Assembly: GCF_003063335.1 (NCBI RefSeq) | Contig: NZ_NERX01000003.1 | Location: forward strand, 372,001 to 436,000 | Origin: Limnohabitans sp. MMS-10A-192 | GTDB taxonomy: Bacteria; Pseudomonadota; Gammaproteobacteria; Burkholderiales; Burkholderiaceae_C | Direction of reading: 5' to 3' | DNA: 64,000 bases | Shown here: positions 37,484-46,336 of the stretch, one piece after another | Numbering within the stretch: the stretch's first letter is position 1 | Layout of the letters: every line of letters starts with the position of its first letter | Program-made: the position numbers and the translations under genes | Notes under the pieces: generated by a model | Told to the model about the DNA's origin: nothing | Database searches by the model: none | Seen by the model: the letters and a program-made list of their open reading frames with translations, nothing else

Positions 37484-38131
37484 TCATGCCAAGCGCAACT
37501 CGTGCATGCCGGTGAACACCCGCGCAGCACCGGCTTGCAACAGAGGTGCGTGCACCGCAGGCGGTGCGGCATAGGCCCACACGGTGGCGCCTGCGGCCAC
37601 ACCCGCCGTGATGCCCACGGTGGTGTCTTCGACCACCAGACAACGCGCAGGATCGACCTGCAAATGCGCAGCAGCGGCCAGGTACACATCGGGGTGCGGT
37701 TTGCTGCGCGGCATTTCATGGCCGCTGAAAATGCGGCCTTCAAAAAAGCTGTGCAAGCCCACTTGCTTGAGCATCATCTCGACCTTGAAACGGTCGGCAC
37801 CAGAGGCCACCGCGATGCGGCCTTGGCAATGGTCATGCAGATGCGCCACGGCCTCGTGCACGCCTTCGATGGCGGTGATGCTCTCTTGCAAGCGCACATT
37901 GCGGCGCTCAAAAAACGCTTGCAGCCATTCATCGGTGAGCGGCGTGCCGGTGTGCGCCTCGATGGTCACGCGCTGGCTTTTGACCGTGTGGCCCACAAAA
38001 CGCTGCATGCACTCGGCCAGCGTCATGCGCCAACCCTGTTCCTCGAACATGTCGCGCAGCACGCCGCAGGTGATGGCCTCGCTGTCGACGAGCACGCCGT
38101 CGCAGTCGAACAAAATGGCTTGGAATGTCAT
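37484..38131 (-). CDS. HAD-superfamily phosphatase (subfamily IA, beta-phosphoglucomutase-like)
   Basis: The 215-residue protein has HAD motif I DCDGVLVDSE (8-17), motif II in VASGADR, motif III SKPHPDVYLAA and motif IV VVEDTTVGI. The alpha-helical cap after motif I fits phosphoglycolate phosphatase or beta-phosphoglucomutase relatives. The substrate cannot be assigned. Confidence 0.88.
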   Translation of the reverse strand: MTFQAILFDCDGVLVDSEAITCGVLRDMFEEQGWRMTLAECMQRFVGHTVKSQRVTIEAHTGTPLTDEWLQAFFERRNVRLQESITAIEGVHEAVAHLHDHCQGRIAVASGADRFKVEMMLKQVGLHSFFEGRIFSGHEMPRSKPHPDVYLAAAAHLQVDPARCLVVEDTTVGITAGVAAGATVWAYAAPPAVHAPLLQAGAARVFTGMHELRLA

Positions 38132-38162
38132 GCGGGGATCATACTGAACACATCACACAGGC

Positions 38163-38546
38163 TCAGAGCACGTCGCCGTCGACGTAATACCAGCGCCCTT
38201 CTTCGCGCACAAAGCGGCTGCGTTCGTGCTGACGAATGGCTTTGCCACCCACGCGAAAACGCGCAACAAATTCGACTTCAGCGGTGTGCTCGCCTGTGCT
38301 GCGGTGTTGCTTGATGTCCAGACCCAGCCACTTGGCCCCAGCTTCAAGCGTCAGCTCGGCAGGCCGCTGGCTGCTGTGCCAGGTGGCCAGCAGGTAAGGC
38401 ACATCACCCAACACAAAGGCGCTGTAGCGCGAACGCATGAGGCTTTCGGCATCGGGGGCTGGCTGACCGGCGTGATAAAGGCCGCAACACGCGTCCAGTG
38501 CGAGCGGCTGGCCTTTGGCCGTGGTTCGGCCGCAGGGACAAAGCAT
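38163..38546 (-). CDS. YchJ-like SEC-C motif protein (UPF0225)
   Basis: The 127-residue protein begins MLCPCGRTT and has [22 protein letters not shown] and YLLATWHSS, the conserved pattern of the YchJ family: an N-terminal zinc-binding CPCG segment and an NTF2-like fold. Function is unknown. It lies 5 bp downstream of the rhodanese gene, likely one transcript. Confidence 0.85.
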   Translation of the reverse strand: MLCPCGRTTAKGQPLALDACCGLYHAGQPAPDAESLMRSRYSAFVLGDVPYLLATWHSSQRPAELTLEAGAKWLGLDIKQHRSTGEHTAEVEFVARFRVGGKAIRQHERSRFVREEGRWYYVDGDVL

Positions 38547-38551
38547 CGTGC

Positions 38552-38983
38552 TCAATGGTTTTTGCGCGCAGCGCTTTCGGCCTTGTGCTGTTCCAGCGTG
38601 ACCATGGGCGCGTGGGCTTTTTTCCAGGCCGCATAACCGCCGTCGATGTGCGCCACGTTGGTCATGCCCATGTCCTGCAGGGTTTTGGTGGCCAGGGCGC
38701 TGCGCCAGCCCGCACCGCAAAACAAGATGAACTCTTTGCTCTCGTCGGCAAACACGGGCTTGAAGTAGGGCGAAGCCGGGTCCACCCAGAATTCGAGCAT
38801 GCCGCGTGGTGCCAGCAAAGCGCCTGGCACGGTGCCTTCGCGCTCCAGCTCGCGGGGGTCGCGGATGTCGACGATCTGCACATGCGCGTCGGTCAAACGC
38901 GCACGGACTTGATCGACGCTGTAGGTCGTGACCTGGGCCATGGCTTCGTCAACCAGCGCCTGAAATCCTTTGGTGATGGGCAT
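38552..38983 (-). CDS. Single-domain rhodanese-like sulfurtransferase
   Basis: The 143-residue protein has one rhodanese domain with [13 protein letters not shown], then the active-site loop CGAGWRS with Cys89, and the closing [15 protein letters not shown]. These cysteine enzymes move sulfane sulfur; the partner is not evident. GAGCCCC precedes ATG 38983. Confidence 0.9.
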   Translation of the reverse strand: MPITKGFQALVDEAMAQVTTYSVDQVRARLTDAHVQIVDIRDPRELEREGTVPGALLAPRGMLEFWVDPASPYFKPVFADESKEFILFCGAGWRSALATKTLQDMGMTNVAHIDGGYAAWKKAHAPMVTLEQHKAESAARKNH

Positions 38984-39041
38984 GCGGGGCTCCTCTTTTG
39001 AAAGTCAATGGTTCAATGCTTCGTCATGACGAGCGCAGATG

Positions 39042-39117
39042 CTGGACTGCCACGTCGCTGCGCTCCTCGCAGTGACGGCCCACACCGTCATGGCGAGCGA
39101 AGCGCGGCCATCCAGTT
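39042..39117. repeat. REP-like inverted pair between the rhodanese and acyl-CoA dehydrogenase genes
   Basis: CTGGACTGCCACGTCGCTGC runs toward GCAGTGACGG, and after CCCACA the inverted form CCGTCATGGCGAGCGAAGCG continues to GCGGCCATCCAG. The two arms face each other and could fold as one long hairpin, as in BIME elements. Confidence 0.7.
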
Positions 39118-39127
39118 TCTTGGGCAT

Positions 39128-40255
39128 TTACAAAGCACGCTGGATGATGATTTTTTGCACGTCGCTGGTGCCTTCGTAGATCTGGCAGACGCGCACATCG
39201 CGGTAAATGCGCTCGACCGGAAAATCGCTCACATAGCCGTAACCACCCAAGGTCTGGATGGCGGCGGAGCACACTTTTTCGGCGGCCTCGCTGGCAAACA
39301 GCTTGGCCATGGCGGCTTCTTTCAAACAAGGGCGACCGGCATCGCGCAGGCTGGCCGCGTGCCAAATGAGTTGGCGCGCCGCTTCGAGTTGCGTGGCGCA
39401 ATCGGCCAGTCTGAAACCCACGGCTTGGTGGTTGAAGATGGCGGTGCCAAAGCTTTCGCGCTGCTTGGCGTAGTCGATGGCCACATCCAAGGCGCTGCGG
39501 GCCATGCCCAGGCTTTGCGCTGCAATGCCGATGCGCCCGCCTTCCAAAGACGACAGGGCGATTTTGTAGCCTTCGCCTTCCTGGCCGATCAGGTTTTCAG
39601 CGGGTATGCGGCAGTTGTCGAAGTTGATCTGCGCGGTGTCGCTGCTGTGCTGGCCCAGCTTGTCTTCGAGGCGCGCCACGTTGTAACCGGGCGTGCGGGT
39701 GGGCACGATGAAGGCGCTCAGGCCTTTTTTGCCCGCGCCCTTGTCGGTCACCGCGATCACGATGGCCACGTCGCCGTTTTGACCGCTGGTGATGAACTGC
39801 TTGACGCCGTTGATGACGTAGCCGTCGCCGTCTTTCACGGCGGTGGTGCGAAGGGCCGATGCGTCCGAGCCCACATGCGGCTCGGTCAGGCAAAACGCAC
39901 CGAGCATCTGGCCTTGGGCCAAGGGCGTGAGCCATTGCGCTTTTTGCGCGGCGTTGCCGTACATCATCAAGATGGCGTTCACCGGGCAGTTGGTCACGCT
40001 GATCACGGTGCTGGTGCCGCCGTCACCGGCGGCGATTTCTTCGAGCACCAGCGCCAGCGTCACATAGTCCAGGCCCGCGCCGCCCAATTCTTCGGGCACA
40101 CAAATGCCATAGGCGCCCAGCTCGGCCAGGCCCTTGTGCACGTCTTTCGGGAAGTGGTGTTTTTTGTCCCACTCCGCGGCATGGGGCCAAAGTTCGCGTT
40201 GTGCGAAGTCGCGCACGGCGTCGCGGATCATTTCCTGGTCGGGGGTCAGCAGCAT
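39128..40255 (-). CDS. Acyl-CoA dehydrogenase (short-/medium- or branched-chain)
   Basis: The 375-residue flavoenzyme shows CLTEPHVGSDASALRTTA, the FAD/acyl-CoA signature, YVINGVKQFITSG, and the C-terminal QTLGGYGYVSDFPVERIYRD. The catalytic Glu is in the usual short/medium-chain position, in CQIYEGTSDVQ. It differs in this from the isovaleryl-CoA dehydrogenase encoded nearby. The substrate is not fixed by sequence; context suggests branched or short acyl-CoA. Confidence 0.93.
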   Translation of the reverse strand: MLLTPDQEMIRDAVRDFAQRELWPHAAEWDKKHHFPKDVHKGLAELGAYGICVPEELGGAGLDYVTLALVLEEIAAGDGGTSTVISVTNCPVNAILMMYGNAAQKAQWLTPLAQGQMLGAFCLTEPHVGSDASALRTTAVKDGDGYVINGVKQFITSGQNGDVAIVIAVTDKGAGKKGLSAFIVPTRTPGYNVARLEDKLGQHSSDTAQINFDNCRIPAENLIGQEGEGYKIALSSLEGGRIGIAAQSLGMARSALDVAIDYAKQRESFGTAIFNHQAVGFRLADCATQLEAARQLIWHAASLRDAGRPCLKEAAMAKLFASEAAEKVCSAAIQTLGGYGYVSDFPVERIYRDVRVCQIYEGTSDVQKIIIQRAL

Positions 40256-40275
40256 GGGGCTCTTTCTTTATCGGT

Positions 40276-40953
40276 TCACCACGGCAGGGTCTGGCCGTCG
40301 TGGTTCAAAAATGCGCCACGGTGTGTCGGGTCGCGTTGTTCAAGGATTCGGTTCAGCGTTTGGCGCAAGCTGCTTGCGCTTTGCTCAGGCGTGAGGGGCG
40401 CGGCCGCGCCGCCCATCTCGGTCTGCACCCAGCCGGGGTGGATGGCCAGCACGGTGATGTCGGGCTGCTCGGCTTGCGTGCAGCGCACCACCATGTTGAG
40501 GGCAGCCTTGCTCACGCGGTAGAGCGCCGCATTGCCGCTGGTGGTCTCTTGCATGCTGCCCATGACGGAGCTGATGCAGGCGATCACGCCTTTTGTCTCT
40601 TGCACCATGGGCACGATTTGCGGGATGACCTGCATCGCGCCCATCACGTTGGTGTGCATGACGGCGTCAAAGCTGTCGCGGGTGGGCGGGGTGTTGGCGC
40701 TGGCGCGGTCCATGGCGCCTGCCACATAGATGGCCAGGTCAATCTTCTCGCCGTCCAGCTGCCAAGACAGCCCCGAGTTGCTGGCCGGGTTGGCCACATC
40801 GAGGCGCAGGGTTTGTGCGCCCAAAGCCTTCAGGCTCGCCAGCCCATCGTCGGAGCGGGCGGTGGCGATCACGCGCCAGCCGTCTGCGATGTATTGACGG
40901 GCCAGCTCTTGGCCGATGCCGCGCGATGCGCCGATGAGGAGGACGGTTTTCAT
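40276..40953 (-). CDS. Short-chain dehydrogenase/reductase
   Basis: The 225-residue Rossmann protein has GASRGIG at 8-14, catalytic Ser in CISSV (128-129) and YRVSK (Tyr145, Lys149), so the active site is complete. HPGWVQTEMGG follows. Between two acyl-CoA enzymes a hydroxyacyl or ketone reductase role is possible, but the substrate is unknown. I chose ATG 40953; the upstream extension runs through a REP-like element. Confidence 0.9.
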   Translation of the reverse strand: MKTVLLIGASRGIGQELARQYIADGWRVIATARSDDGLASLKALGAQTLRLDVANPASNSGLSWQLDGEKIDLAIYVAGAMDRASANTPPTRDSFDAVMHTNVMGAMQVIPQIVPMVQETKGVIACISSVMGSMQETTSGNAALYRVSKAALNMVVRCTQAEQPDITVLAIHPGWVQTEMGGAAAPLTPEQSASSLRQTLNRILEQRDPTHRGAFLNHDGQTLPW

Positions 40954-40966
40954 GGCTCCAACCGCC

Positions 40967-41064
40967 CCGTCACTGCGAGCGCAGCGCGGCAGTCCAGTGC
41001 ATCTGCACAGCGAGGGTTCATCTGGATCACCACCCGCCACGCAAGCTCGCGGTCGCGATGACGG
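40967..41064. repeat. REP-like inverted pair between SDR and thiolase genes
   Basis: CCGTCACTGCGAGCGCAGCG with GCGGCAGTCCAG (40967-40997) faces CTGGATCACC at 41021 continuing to GGTCGCGATGACGG. This is the same family as the elements at 19.02, 29.4 and 39.05 kb, in opposite-facing orientation. Confidence 0.65.
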
Positions 41065-41071
41065 TCATTCA

Positions 41072-42253
41072 TCACACCAGTTCCAACGCCACAGCCGTGC
41101 CTTCGCCGCCGCCGATGCACAAGGTGGCCAGGCCTTTTTTCAAGCCACGGGCCTTGAGGGCGTGGATCAGCGTGACCATGATGCGCGCACCGGACGCGCC
41201 GATGGGGTGACCCAATGCGCAAGCGCCGCCGTTCACATTGACCTTCTCGTGCGGCACGTTCAGCTCTTTCATGAGGGCCATGGGCACCACGGCAAAGGCT
41301 TCGTTGACTTCCCACAGGTCCACGTCTTCGACTTTCCAGCCCGCTTTGGCCAATGCTTTTTGCGTCGCGCCCACGGGGGCGGTGGCAAACCACTCGGGCT
41401 CTTGTGCGTGCGTGGCGTGGCTCACGATGCGGGCCAGCGGTTTGCAGCCCAACTTGGCAGCGGTGCTCTCGCGCATCAGCACCAAGGCTGCGGCTCCGTC
41501 GTTGATGGACGAGCTGCTGGCTGCGGTGATGGTGCCGTCTTTCTTGAAGGCGGGCTTGAGCGATGTGATCTTGTCGAGCTTGACTTTGCCAGGGCCTTCG
41601 TCGATGGACACCACGCGCTCGCCGCTGCGGTCTTTCACCGTGACGGGTGTGATCTCGGCGGCAAATGCGCCAGATTCAGTAGCAGCCTTGGCGCGCTGCA
41701 CACTGGTGGTGGCAAAGTGGTCTTGCTCGGCGCGGGTGAAGCTGTACTTGGCAGCACAGTCTTCGCCAAAAGTGCCCATGCTGCGGCCGGCTTCGTAGGC
41801 GTCTTCCAGGCCGTCGAGCATCATGTGGTCAAAGATGCGGTCATGGCCCATGCGGTAACCGCTGCGGCCTTTGAGCATGAGGTAGGGCGCATTGGTCATG
41901 CTTTCCATGCCACCGGCCACCAACACGTCGTGCGTGCCTGCGACCAGCATGTCGTGGGCGAACATGGCCGCGCGCATGCCTGAGCCGCACATCTTGGACA
42001 GCGTGACCGCGCCCGCGCTTTTGGGCAAGCCGCCCTTGAAAGCGGCCTGGCGGGCGGGCGCTTGGCCTTGGCCAGCCATCAGGCAGTTGCCAAACAGCAC
42101 TTCGGTGACCAGCTCAGGGCTGATGCCGGCACGCTCCACAGCGGCCTTGATGGCCGCACCACCCAGGTCGTGCGCAGACAGGCTGGCGAAGTCGCTTTGA
42201 AAGCTGCCCATGGGGGTGCGGGCAGCGCTGACGATGACGATGGGGTCGGACAT
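41072..42253 (-). CDS. Acetyl-CoA acetyltransferase (thiolase II family)
   Basis: The 393-residue enzyme condenses or cleaves acetyl-CoA/acetoacetyl-CoA. The nucleophile Cys89 is in LSKMCGSGM, GGACALGHPIGASGARI carries the catalytic His, and the second Cys is in LCIGGGEG. NEAFAV is also present. GGAGAAAACC precedes ATG 42253. In leucine degradation it would use the final acetoacetyl-CoA; a role in polyhydroxybutyrate precursor supply is the other option. Confidence 0.95.
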   Translation of the reverse strand: MSDPIVIVSAARTPMGSFQSDFASLSAHDLGGAAIKAAVERAGISPELVTEVLFGNCLMAGQGQAPARQAAFKGGLPKSAGAVTLSKMCGSGMRAAMFAHDMLVAGTHDVLVAGGMESMTNAPYLMLKGRSGYRMGHDRIFDHMMLDGLEDAYEAGRSMGTFGEDCAAKYSFTRAEQDHFATTSVQRAKAATESGAFAAEITPVTVKDRSGERVVSIDEGPGKVKLDKITSLKPAFKKDGTITAASSSSINDGAAALVLMRESTAAKLGCKPLARIVSHATHAQEPEWFATAPVGATQKALAKAGWKVEDVDLWEVNEAFAVVPMALMKELNVPHEKVNVNGGACALGHPIGASGARIMVTLIHALKARGLKKGLATLCIGGGEGTAVALELV

Positions 42254-42297
42254 GGTTTTCTCCAATCAGTAAAAAATCGCCACGCCACCCCACAGGG

Positions 42298-42966
42298 TCA
42301 CGCGGCCGGAAGCATGCCACCACGGGGGTAGCGTTTGAAAGCGTTGCGGAACACATCGACCACTTCACCGGCGTGGCTCATGCTCACACCGAGGTCTTTG
42401 ACCAGACCGTTGTCCAGGCCATAAATCCAGCCATGGACGGTGACTTTTTGGCCACGGCTCCAAGCGTCTTGCATGACGTTGGACAGCGCGACGTTGCCCA
42501 CTTGCTCGATGACGTTCATCTCGCACAGCACGGTTTCCAAATCGGCTTGTGGCAGGTGGTTCAGGCGCTGGCGATGACGCAAATGCACGTCTTGCACATG
42601 GCGCAGCCAATTGTCGGCCAGCCCCACGCGCATGCCCCGTGCGGCAGCCAACACACCGCCGCAGCCGTAATGGCCCACCACCATGATGTGCTCGACCTTG
42701 AGCGCATCGACCGCGTACTGGATGACCGACAAAGCGTTCAAGTCAGAGTGCACCACCAGGTTGGCCACGTTGCGGTGCACGAAGACCTCGCCCGGGTCCA
42801 GCCCGGTGATCTGGTTGGCGGGCACGCGGCTGTCCGAGCAGCCAATCCACAAATACTTGGGATTTTGCTGGCTGGCCAGACGCGAGAAATACGCCGGGTC
42901 CTGCCGCACCATGCTTTGCGCCCAGGTCCGGTTGTTGTCGAAAAGGTGTTGTAGTGAAGTGCTCAT
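42298..42966 (-). CDS. can: Beta-class carbonic anhydrase
   Basis: The 222-residue enzyme interconverts CO2 and bicarbonate. Zinc ligands Cys43 and Asp45 in CSDSR (with Arg47) and His99/Cys102 in GHYGCGG are present. It sits inside the isovaleryl-CoA gene cluster, where biotin carboxylases of leucine catabolism need bicarbonate, a sensible but unproven link. Confidence 0.96.
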   Translation of the reverse strand: MSTSLQHLFDNNRTWAQSMVRQDPAYFSRLASQQNPKYLWIGCSDSRVPANQITGLDPGEVFVHRNVANLVVHSDLNALSVIQYAVDALKVEHIMVVGHYGCGGVLAAARGMRVGLADNWLRHVQDVHLRHRQRLNHLPQADLETVLCEMNVIEQVGNVALSNVMQDAWSRGQKVTVHGWIYGLDNGLVKDLGVSMSHAGEVVDVFRNAFKRYPRGGMLPAA

Positions 42967-42995
42967 GCATCAATTGTCGCAGTGCAACAAAAACC

Positions 42996-44177
42996 TCAGC
43001 AGGTTTCGGAGAACAGTTCGCGGCCGATCAGCATGCGGCGAATTTCCGAGGTGCCCGCGCCGATCTCGTACAGCTTGGCATCGCGCCACAAACGGCCCAA
43101 CGGGTATTCGTTGATGTAGCCGTTGCCGCCAAAGATTTGCACGCCCTCACCGGCCATCCAGGTGGCTTTTTCGGCAGTCCACAAAATGACGCTGGCGCAG
43201 TCCTTGCGCACCTGGCGCACATGCTCGGCGCCCAGCAAATCGAGGTTCTTGGCCACGGTGTAGGCAAAACTGCGACCGGCTTGCAGCACGGTGTACATGT
43301 CGGCCACTTTGCCCTGGATCAGCTGGAACTCGCCAATGCTTTGGCCAAACTGCTTGCGGTCGTGGATGTAGGGGATCACGTTGTCCATGACGGACTGCAT
43401 GATGCCCAGCGGGCCACCGGTCAGCACAGCACGCTCGTAGTCAAGGCCGCTCATGAGCACCTTGGCGCCGTTGTTCACGCCGCCCAAAATATTGGCTTCG
43501 GGCACTTCGACGTTGTTGAACACCAGCTCGCCCGTGTGGCTGCCGCGCATGCCCAGCTTGTCGAGCTTTTGCGCGATGGAAAAACCCTTCATGCCTTTTT
43601 CGATCAAAAATGCCGTCACGCCGCGTGCGCCGAGTTCTGGCTCGCTCTTGGCGTAGACCACCAGGGTGTCTGCATCGGGGCCATTGGTGATCCACATTTT
43701 GGAGCCGTTGAGCAGGTAGTAACCGCCTTTGTCTTCGGCCTTGAGCTTCATGCTCAGCACATCGGAGCCCGCGCCGGGTTCGGACATGGCCAAAGCGCCC
43801 ACATGCTCGCCACTGATCAGCTTGGGCAAGTATTTGGCGCGCTGCTCGGGCGTGCCGTTGCGCTTGATTTGGTTGACGCACAGATTGGAGTGCGCGCCGT
43901 AACTCAGGCCCACCGAGGCGCTGGCACGCGAGATTTCTTCCATGGCCACCATGTGGGCCAGATAACCCATGTTGGCGCCGCCATATTCCTCGCCCACGGT
44001 GATGCCCAGCACGCCCAGGTCGCCCATCTTGCGCCACAGGTCCATCGGGAACTGGTCATTGCGGTCGATCTCGGCCGCACGGGGCGCGATTTCTGCTTGG
44101 GCAAATTCACGCACCGCGTCGCGCAGGGCGTCGATGTCTTCACCGAGTTGGAAATTCAGGCCGGGCAAGTTGTTCAT
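42996..44177 (-). CDS. liuA: Isovaleryl-CoA dehydrogenase
   Basis: The 393-residue flavoenzyme oxidises isovaleryl-CoA to 3-methylcrotonyl-CoA in leucine catabolism. Two features separate it from other acyl-CoA dehydrogenases. The usual C-terminal Glu is replaced ([12 protein letters not shown] instead of EGT). A Glu sits in GLDYERAVL near residue 254, the position of the human IVD catalytic base. [14 protein letters not shown] and [20 protein letters not shown] are family-typical. It is transcribed toward can and the thiolase. Confidence 0.95.
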   Translation of the reverse strand: MNNLPGLNFQLGEDIDALRDAVREFAQAEIAPRAAEIDRNDQFPMDLWRKMGDLGVLGITVGEEYGGANMGYLAHMVAMEEISRASASVGLSYGAHSNLCVNQIKRNGTPEQRAKYLPKLISGEHVGALAMSEPGAGSDVLSMKLKAEDKGGYYLLNGSKMWITNGPDADTLVVYAKSEPELGARGVTAFLIEKGMKGFSIAQKLDKLGMRGSHTGELVFNNVEVPEANILGGVNNGAKVLMSGLDYERAVLTGGPLGIMQSVMDNVIPYIHDRKQFGQSIGEFQLIQGKVADMYTVLQAGRSFAYTVAKNLDLLGAEHVRQVRKDCASVILWTAEKATWMAGEGVQIFGGNGYINEYPLGRLWRDAKLYEIGAGTSEIRRMLIGRELFSETC

Positions 44178-44220
44178 GGGGAGTCTCCGAATGAGCGGGT
44201 TAGAAGGCGCGCTGAGCGCG

Positions 44221-44655
44221 TCAATAGGTTTGCGGCACAGGGGCCAGGGTTTGTTGCATCACCGCGCAAGGCGAGCTTTTGCCGTTGGCGTCGATGTGCA
44301 CCACCTCGGCGGTGGTCACCACCACACGGCGACCGGCCTTGACCACCTTGCCGGTGGCGCGGATCTCGCCGCCTTGGCAACTGCTGAGGAAATTGATCTT
44401 GTATTCGACGGTGACGACTTCCATGTCTTCGGGCAAGACCGTCAAAGCGGCATAACCGCCTGCGATGTCGGCCAAGGCCCCGATGGCACCGCCGTGAAAG
44501 CCGCCTTGCTGCTGCGTGGTCTTGTCGCCATAGGGCAGCGCCAGCTCGACCTGGCCCGCGCTCACCGACAACAAGCGCACGCCCAAGTGCTGCATCATGC
44601 CTTGGCGGGCCAGGCTGTGGGCAACACGTTCATGGGCTGAGTTGGAAGTGGTCAC
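44221..44655 (-). CDS. PaaI-type hotdog acyl-CoA thioesterase
   Basis: The 144-residue hotdog-fold protein has [21 protein letters not shown], the PaaI/YbgC-like active region with the conserved Gly-Gly and Asp. It lies directly behind a LiuR-type palindrome and before the isovaleryl-CoA dehydrogenase, so it may release CoA from blocked intermediates. Substrate inferred only. Confidence 0.87.
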   Translation of the reverse strand: MTTSNSAHERVAHSLARQGMMQHLGVRLLSVSAGQVELALPYGDKTTQQQGGFHGGAIGALADIAGGYAALTVLPEDMEVVTVEYKINFLSSCQGGEIRATGKVVKAGRRVVVTTAEVVHIDANGKSSPCAVMQQTLAPVPQTY

Positions 44656-44692
44656 GGTCGGTTTCGCTCAAAATCAGAAGCCACTACTCTAA

Positions 44693-44714
44693 TTGACGTT
44701 TACGTAAACGTCAA
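44693..44714. promoter_or_regulatory. 22-bp perfect palindrome, likely LiuR operator of the catabolic operon
   Basis: The half-site TTGACGTTTAC is joined to its exact inverted complement. It lies 38 bp upstream of the thioesterase start and 8 bp after the liuR stop. A second, nearly identical palindrome lies at 45196, on the other side of liuR. LiuR of proteobacteria binds A/T-flanked ACGT palindromes in front of leucine and isovalerate genes. Confidence 0.85.
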
Positions 44715-44722
44715 TCAGGGTT

Positions 44723-45127
44723 TTACCCGGCTGAGGCGGCCTTGGAGGCCTTGGTCAGCAGGCTGCGGGTTTCTTTTTCGTGGGCTTTCACCTCGTCCAG
44801 CGTGGCCTCCAGATCGGCCAGCTGAGACTCCAGCTGCTGGCGGTGCTCAGCCAGGATCACCAGAAATTTCTTGAGCTGCGGCACCGTGTCACGCGGCGTG
44901 TCGTACATGTCGATCAGGTCTTTGGCCTCGGTCAGCGACAGGCCCAAGCGCTTGGCGCGCAAGGTCAGCTTCAGGCGGGTGCGGTCGCGGGCCGAATACA
45001 CGCGGTTGCGCCCACCCGGGCCAGAGCGCTCGGGCTCCAACAAGCCCATGTCTTCGTAAAAACGGATGGCGCGGGTGGTCAGGTCAAATTCCTGAGCGAG
45101 ATCGCTGATCGTGTAAGTGCTGGCCAT
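44723..45127 (-). CDS. liuR: MerR-family regulator of isovalerate/leucine catabolism, LiuR-like
   Basis: The 134-residue protein starts MASTYTISDLAQEFDLTTRAIRFYEDMGLLEP, the MerR winged helix-turn-helix, and ends in a coiled-coil dimerisation helix (about 80-125). There is no cysteine cluster, so it is not a metal sensor. Its position upstream of the isovaleryl-CoA dehydrogenase and the flanking palindromes support LiuR. ATG 45127 is preferred over an upstream start. Confidence 0.88.
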   Translation of the reverse strand: MASTYTISDLAQEFDLTTRAIRFYEDMGLLEPERSGPGGRNRVYSARDRTRLKLTLRAKRLGLSLTEAKDLIDMYDTPRDTVPQLKKFLVILAEHRQQLESQLADLEATLDEVKAHEKETRSLLTKASKAASAG

Positions 45128-45195
45128 GGGGTACTCCGTCCTTGCGCAATGGGGACAGGCCCTTGCGAGGACCGCCACCTAGAATGCTTTTATGC

Positions 45196-45215
45196 TTGAC
45201 GTTACGTAACGTCAA
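45196..45215. promoter_or_regulatory. 20-bp perfect palindrome, second likely LiuR operator
   Basis: TTGACGTTAC is followed by its exact inverted complement GTAACGTCAA. It sits in the divergent gap between liuR and the metallo-beta-lactamase gene, 9 bp before the latter's ATG. It could control both genes, including autoregulation. Confidence 0.85.
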
Positions 45216-45223
45216 TTGAGCGA

Positions 45224-46336
45224 ATGCTAACCCAAACCACTGCCCGCATGTCCAATTCCGCACCAGCCAACCCTCTGGACTACCCGCACGCCGAGCAACT
45301 CCCGGCGCCAGGCAGCGTGATGGAAGTCGCCCCGGGCGTGCTGTGGTTGCGCATGGGCCTGCCTTTTGCGCTGGACCACATCAACCTGTGGCTGCTGCGT
45401 GACCGCCTGCCCCACCCCAGCCAGACCGGCGTGACGCAAGAAGGTTGGACCGTGGTGGACTGCGGCATCGACAACGAGGCCACACGCGAGGCCTGGCTCA
45501 ACATCGAAAAAAACCACCTGCAGGGCCTGCCCATCCTGCGCGTGCTGGTCACCCACATGCACCCCGACCACATGGGCCTGGCGCACTGGCTGTGTGAACG
45601 CTGGCAAGCCCCTTTGTGGATGAGCACCAGCGAATACCAGTCGGCCTTGATGGCCCAGTCGGGCGTGTCCAATTTCGGCGGTGAGCCGACCGTGCGGTTT
45701 TATGCCGCGCATGGCTGGAACAAAACAGAGGACCTTTTGCAGATCAAGGCCCGCGTGGGCTACTACCCCAGCCTGGTGCCGAAAGTGCCGCAGGCCTATG
45801 TGCGCCTGATGGCCGATGACACGGTCAGCATCGGCGGGCAACACTGGCGCTGCATCAGCGGCTTCGGCCACTCGCCCGAACACATGGCCTTGCATTGCAC
45901 AGAGCGCGACATCTTGATCAGCGGCGACATGCTGCTGCCCTCGATCTCGACCAATGTGAGCGTGTACGCGCAAGAACCCCAGGGCAATGCCTTGCAACTG
46001 TTTCTGGACTCGCTGACCAAGATGCAAGACCTGCCGGACAGCACCTTGGTGCTGCCCTCACACGGGCGGCCCTTCAAAGGCGCGGCCCGGCGCATTGCGC
46101 AGCTGCGTGCACACCACGACGAGCGCCTGAGCGAGCTGCTGCACGCGTGCACCGGTCAAGCCCTGTCGGCACACGATGCGCTGCCGGTGCTGTTCAAGCG
46201 CCCCTTGAACGTGCACCAGATGACCTTCGCCATGGGCGAGTCGGTGGCGCACTTGCACATGCTGTGGCTGGCTGGGCAATTGCGGCGCGAGCTGGGCGAA
46301 GACGGCATCTACCGCTTCAGCCGCGCTCAGTCCTGA
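45224..46336 (+). CDS. Metallo-beta-lactamase-fold hydrolase of the LiuR regulon
   Basis: The 370-residue protein has the MBL motif THMHPDHMG near residue 115 and further metal residues in GHSPEH, GDMLLP and SHG. The fold also covers acyl-CoA hydrolases and glyoxalase II. A homologous class often lies next to isovaleryl-CoA genes. It is divergent from liuR, and its start abuts the second palindrome. An alternative start is ATG 45248. Its stop overlaps the convergent DUF45 gene by 10 bp. Confidence 0.87.
   Translation: MLTQTTARMSNSAPANPLDYPHAEQLPAPGSVMEVAPGVLWLRMGLPFALDHINLWLLRDRLPHPSQTGVTQEGWTVVDCGIDNEATREAWLNIEKNHLQGLPILRVLVTHMHPDHMGLAHWLCERWQAPLWMSTSEYQSALMAQSGVSNFGGEPTVRFYAAHGWNKTEDLLQIKARVGYYPSLVPKVPQAYVRLMADDTVSIGGQHWRCISGFGHSPEHMALHCTERDILISGDMLLPSISTNVSVYAQEPQGNALQLFLDSLTKMQDLPDSTLVLPSHGRPFKGAARRIAQLRAHHDERLSELLHACTGQALSAHDALPVLFKRPLNVHQMTFAMGESVAHLHMLWLAGQLRRELGEDGIYRFSRAQS

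Noticed and set aside
39128..40255. Second isovaleryl-CoA dehydrogenase
   Set aside because: It has the C-terminal catalytic Glu (YEGTSD) rather than the isovaleryl-type position, so only a general acyl-CoA dehydrogenase call is safe.
46327..46336. Possible frameshift or fusion where the MBL and DUF45 genes overlap
   Set aside because: The two genes are convergent, both ends match family length, and a 10-bp tail-to-tail overlap is ordinary.
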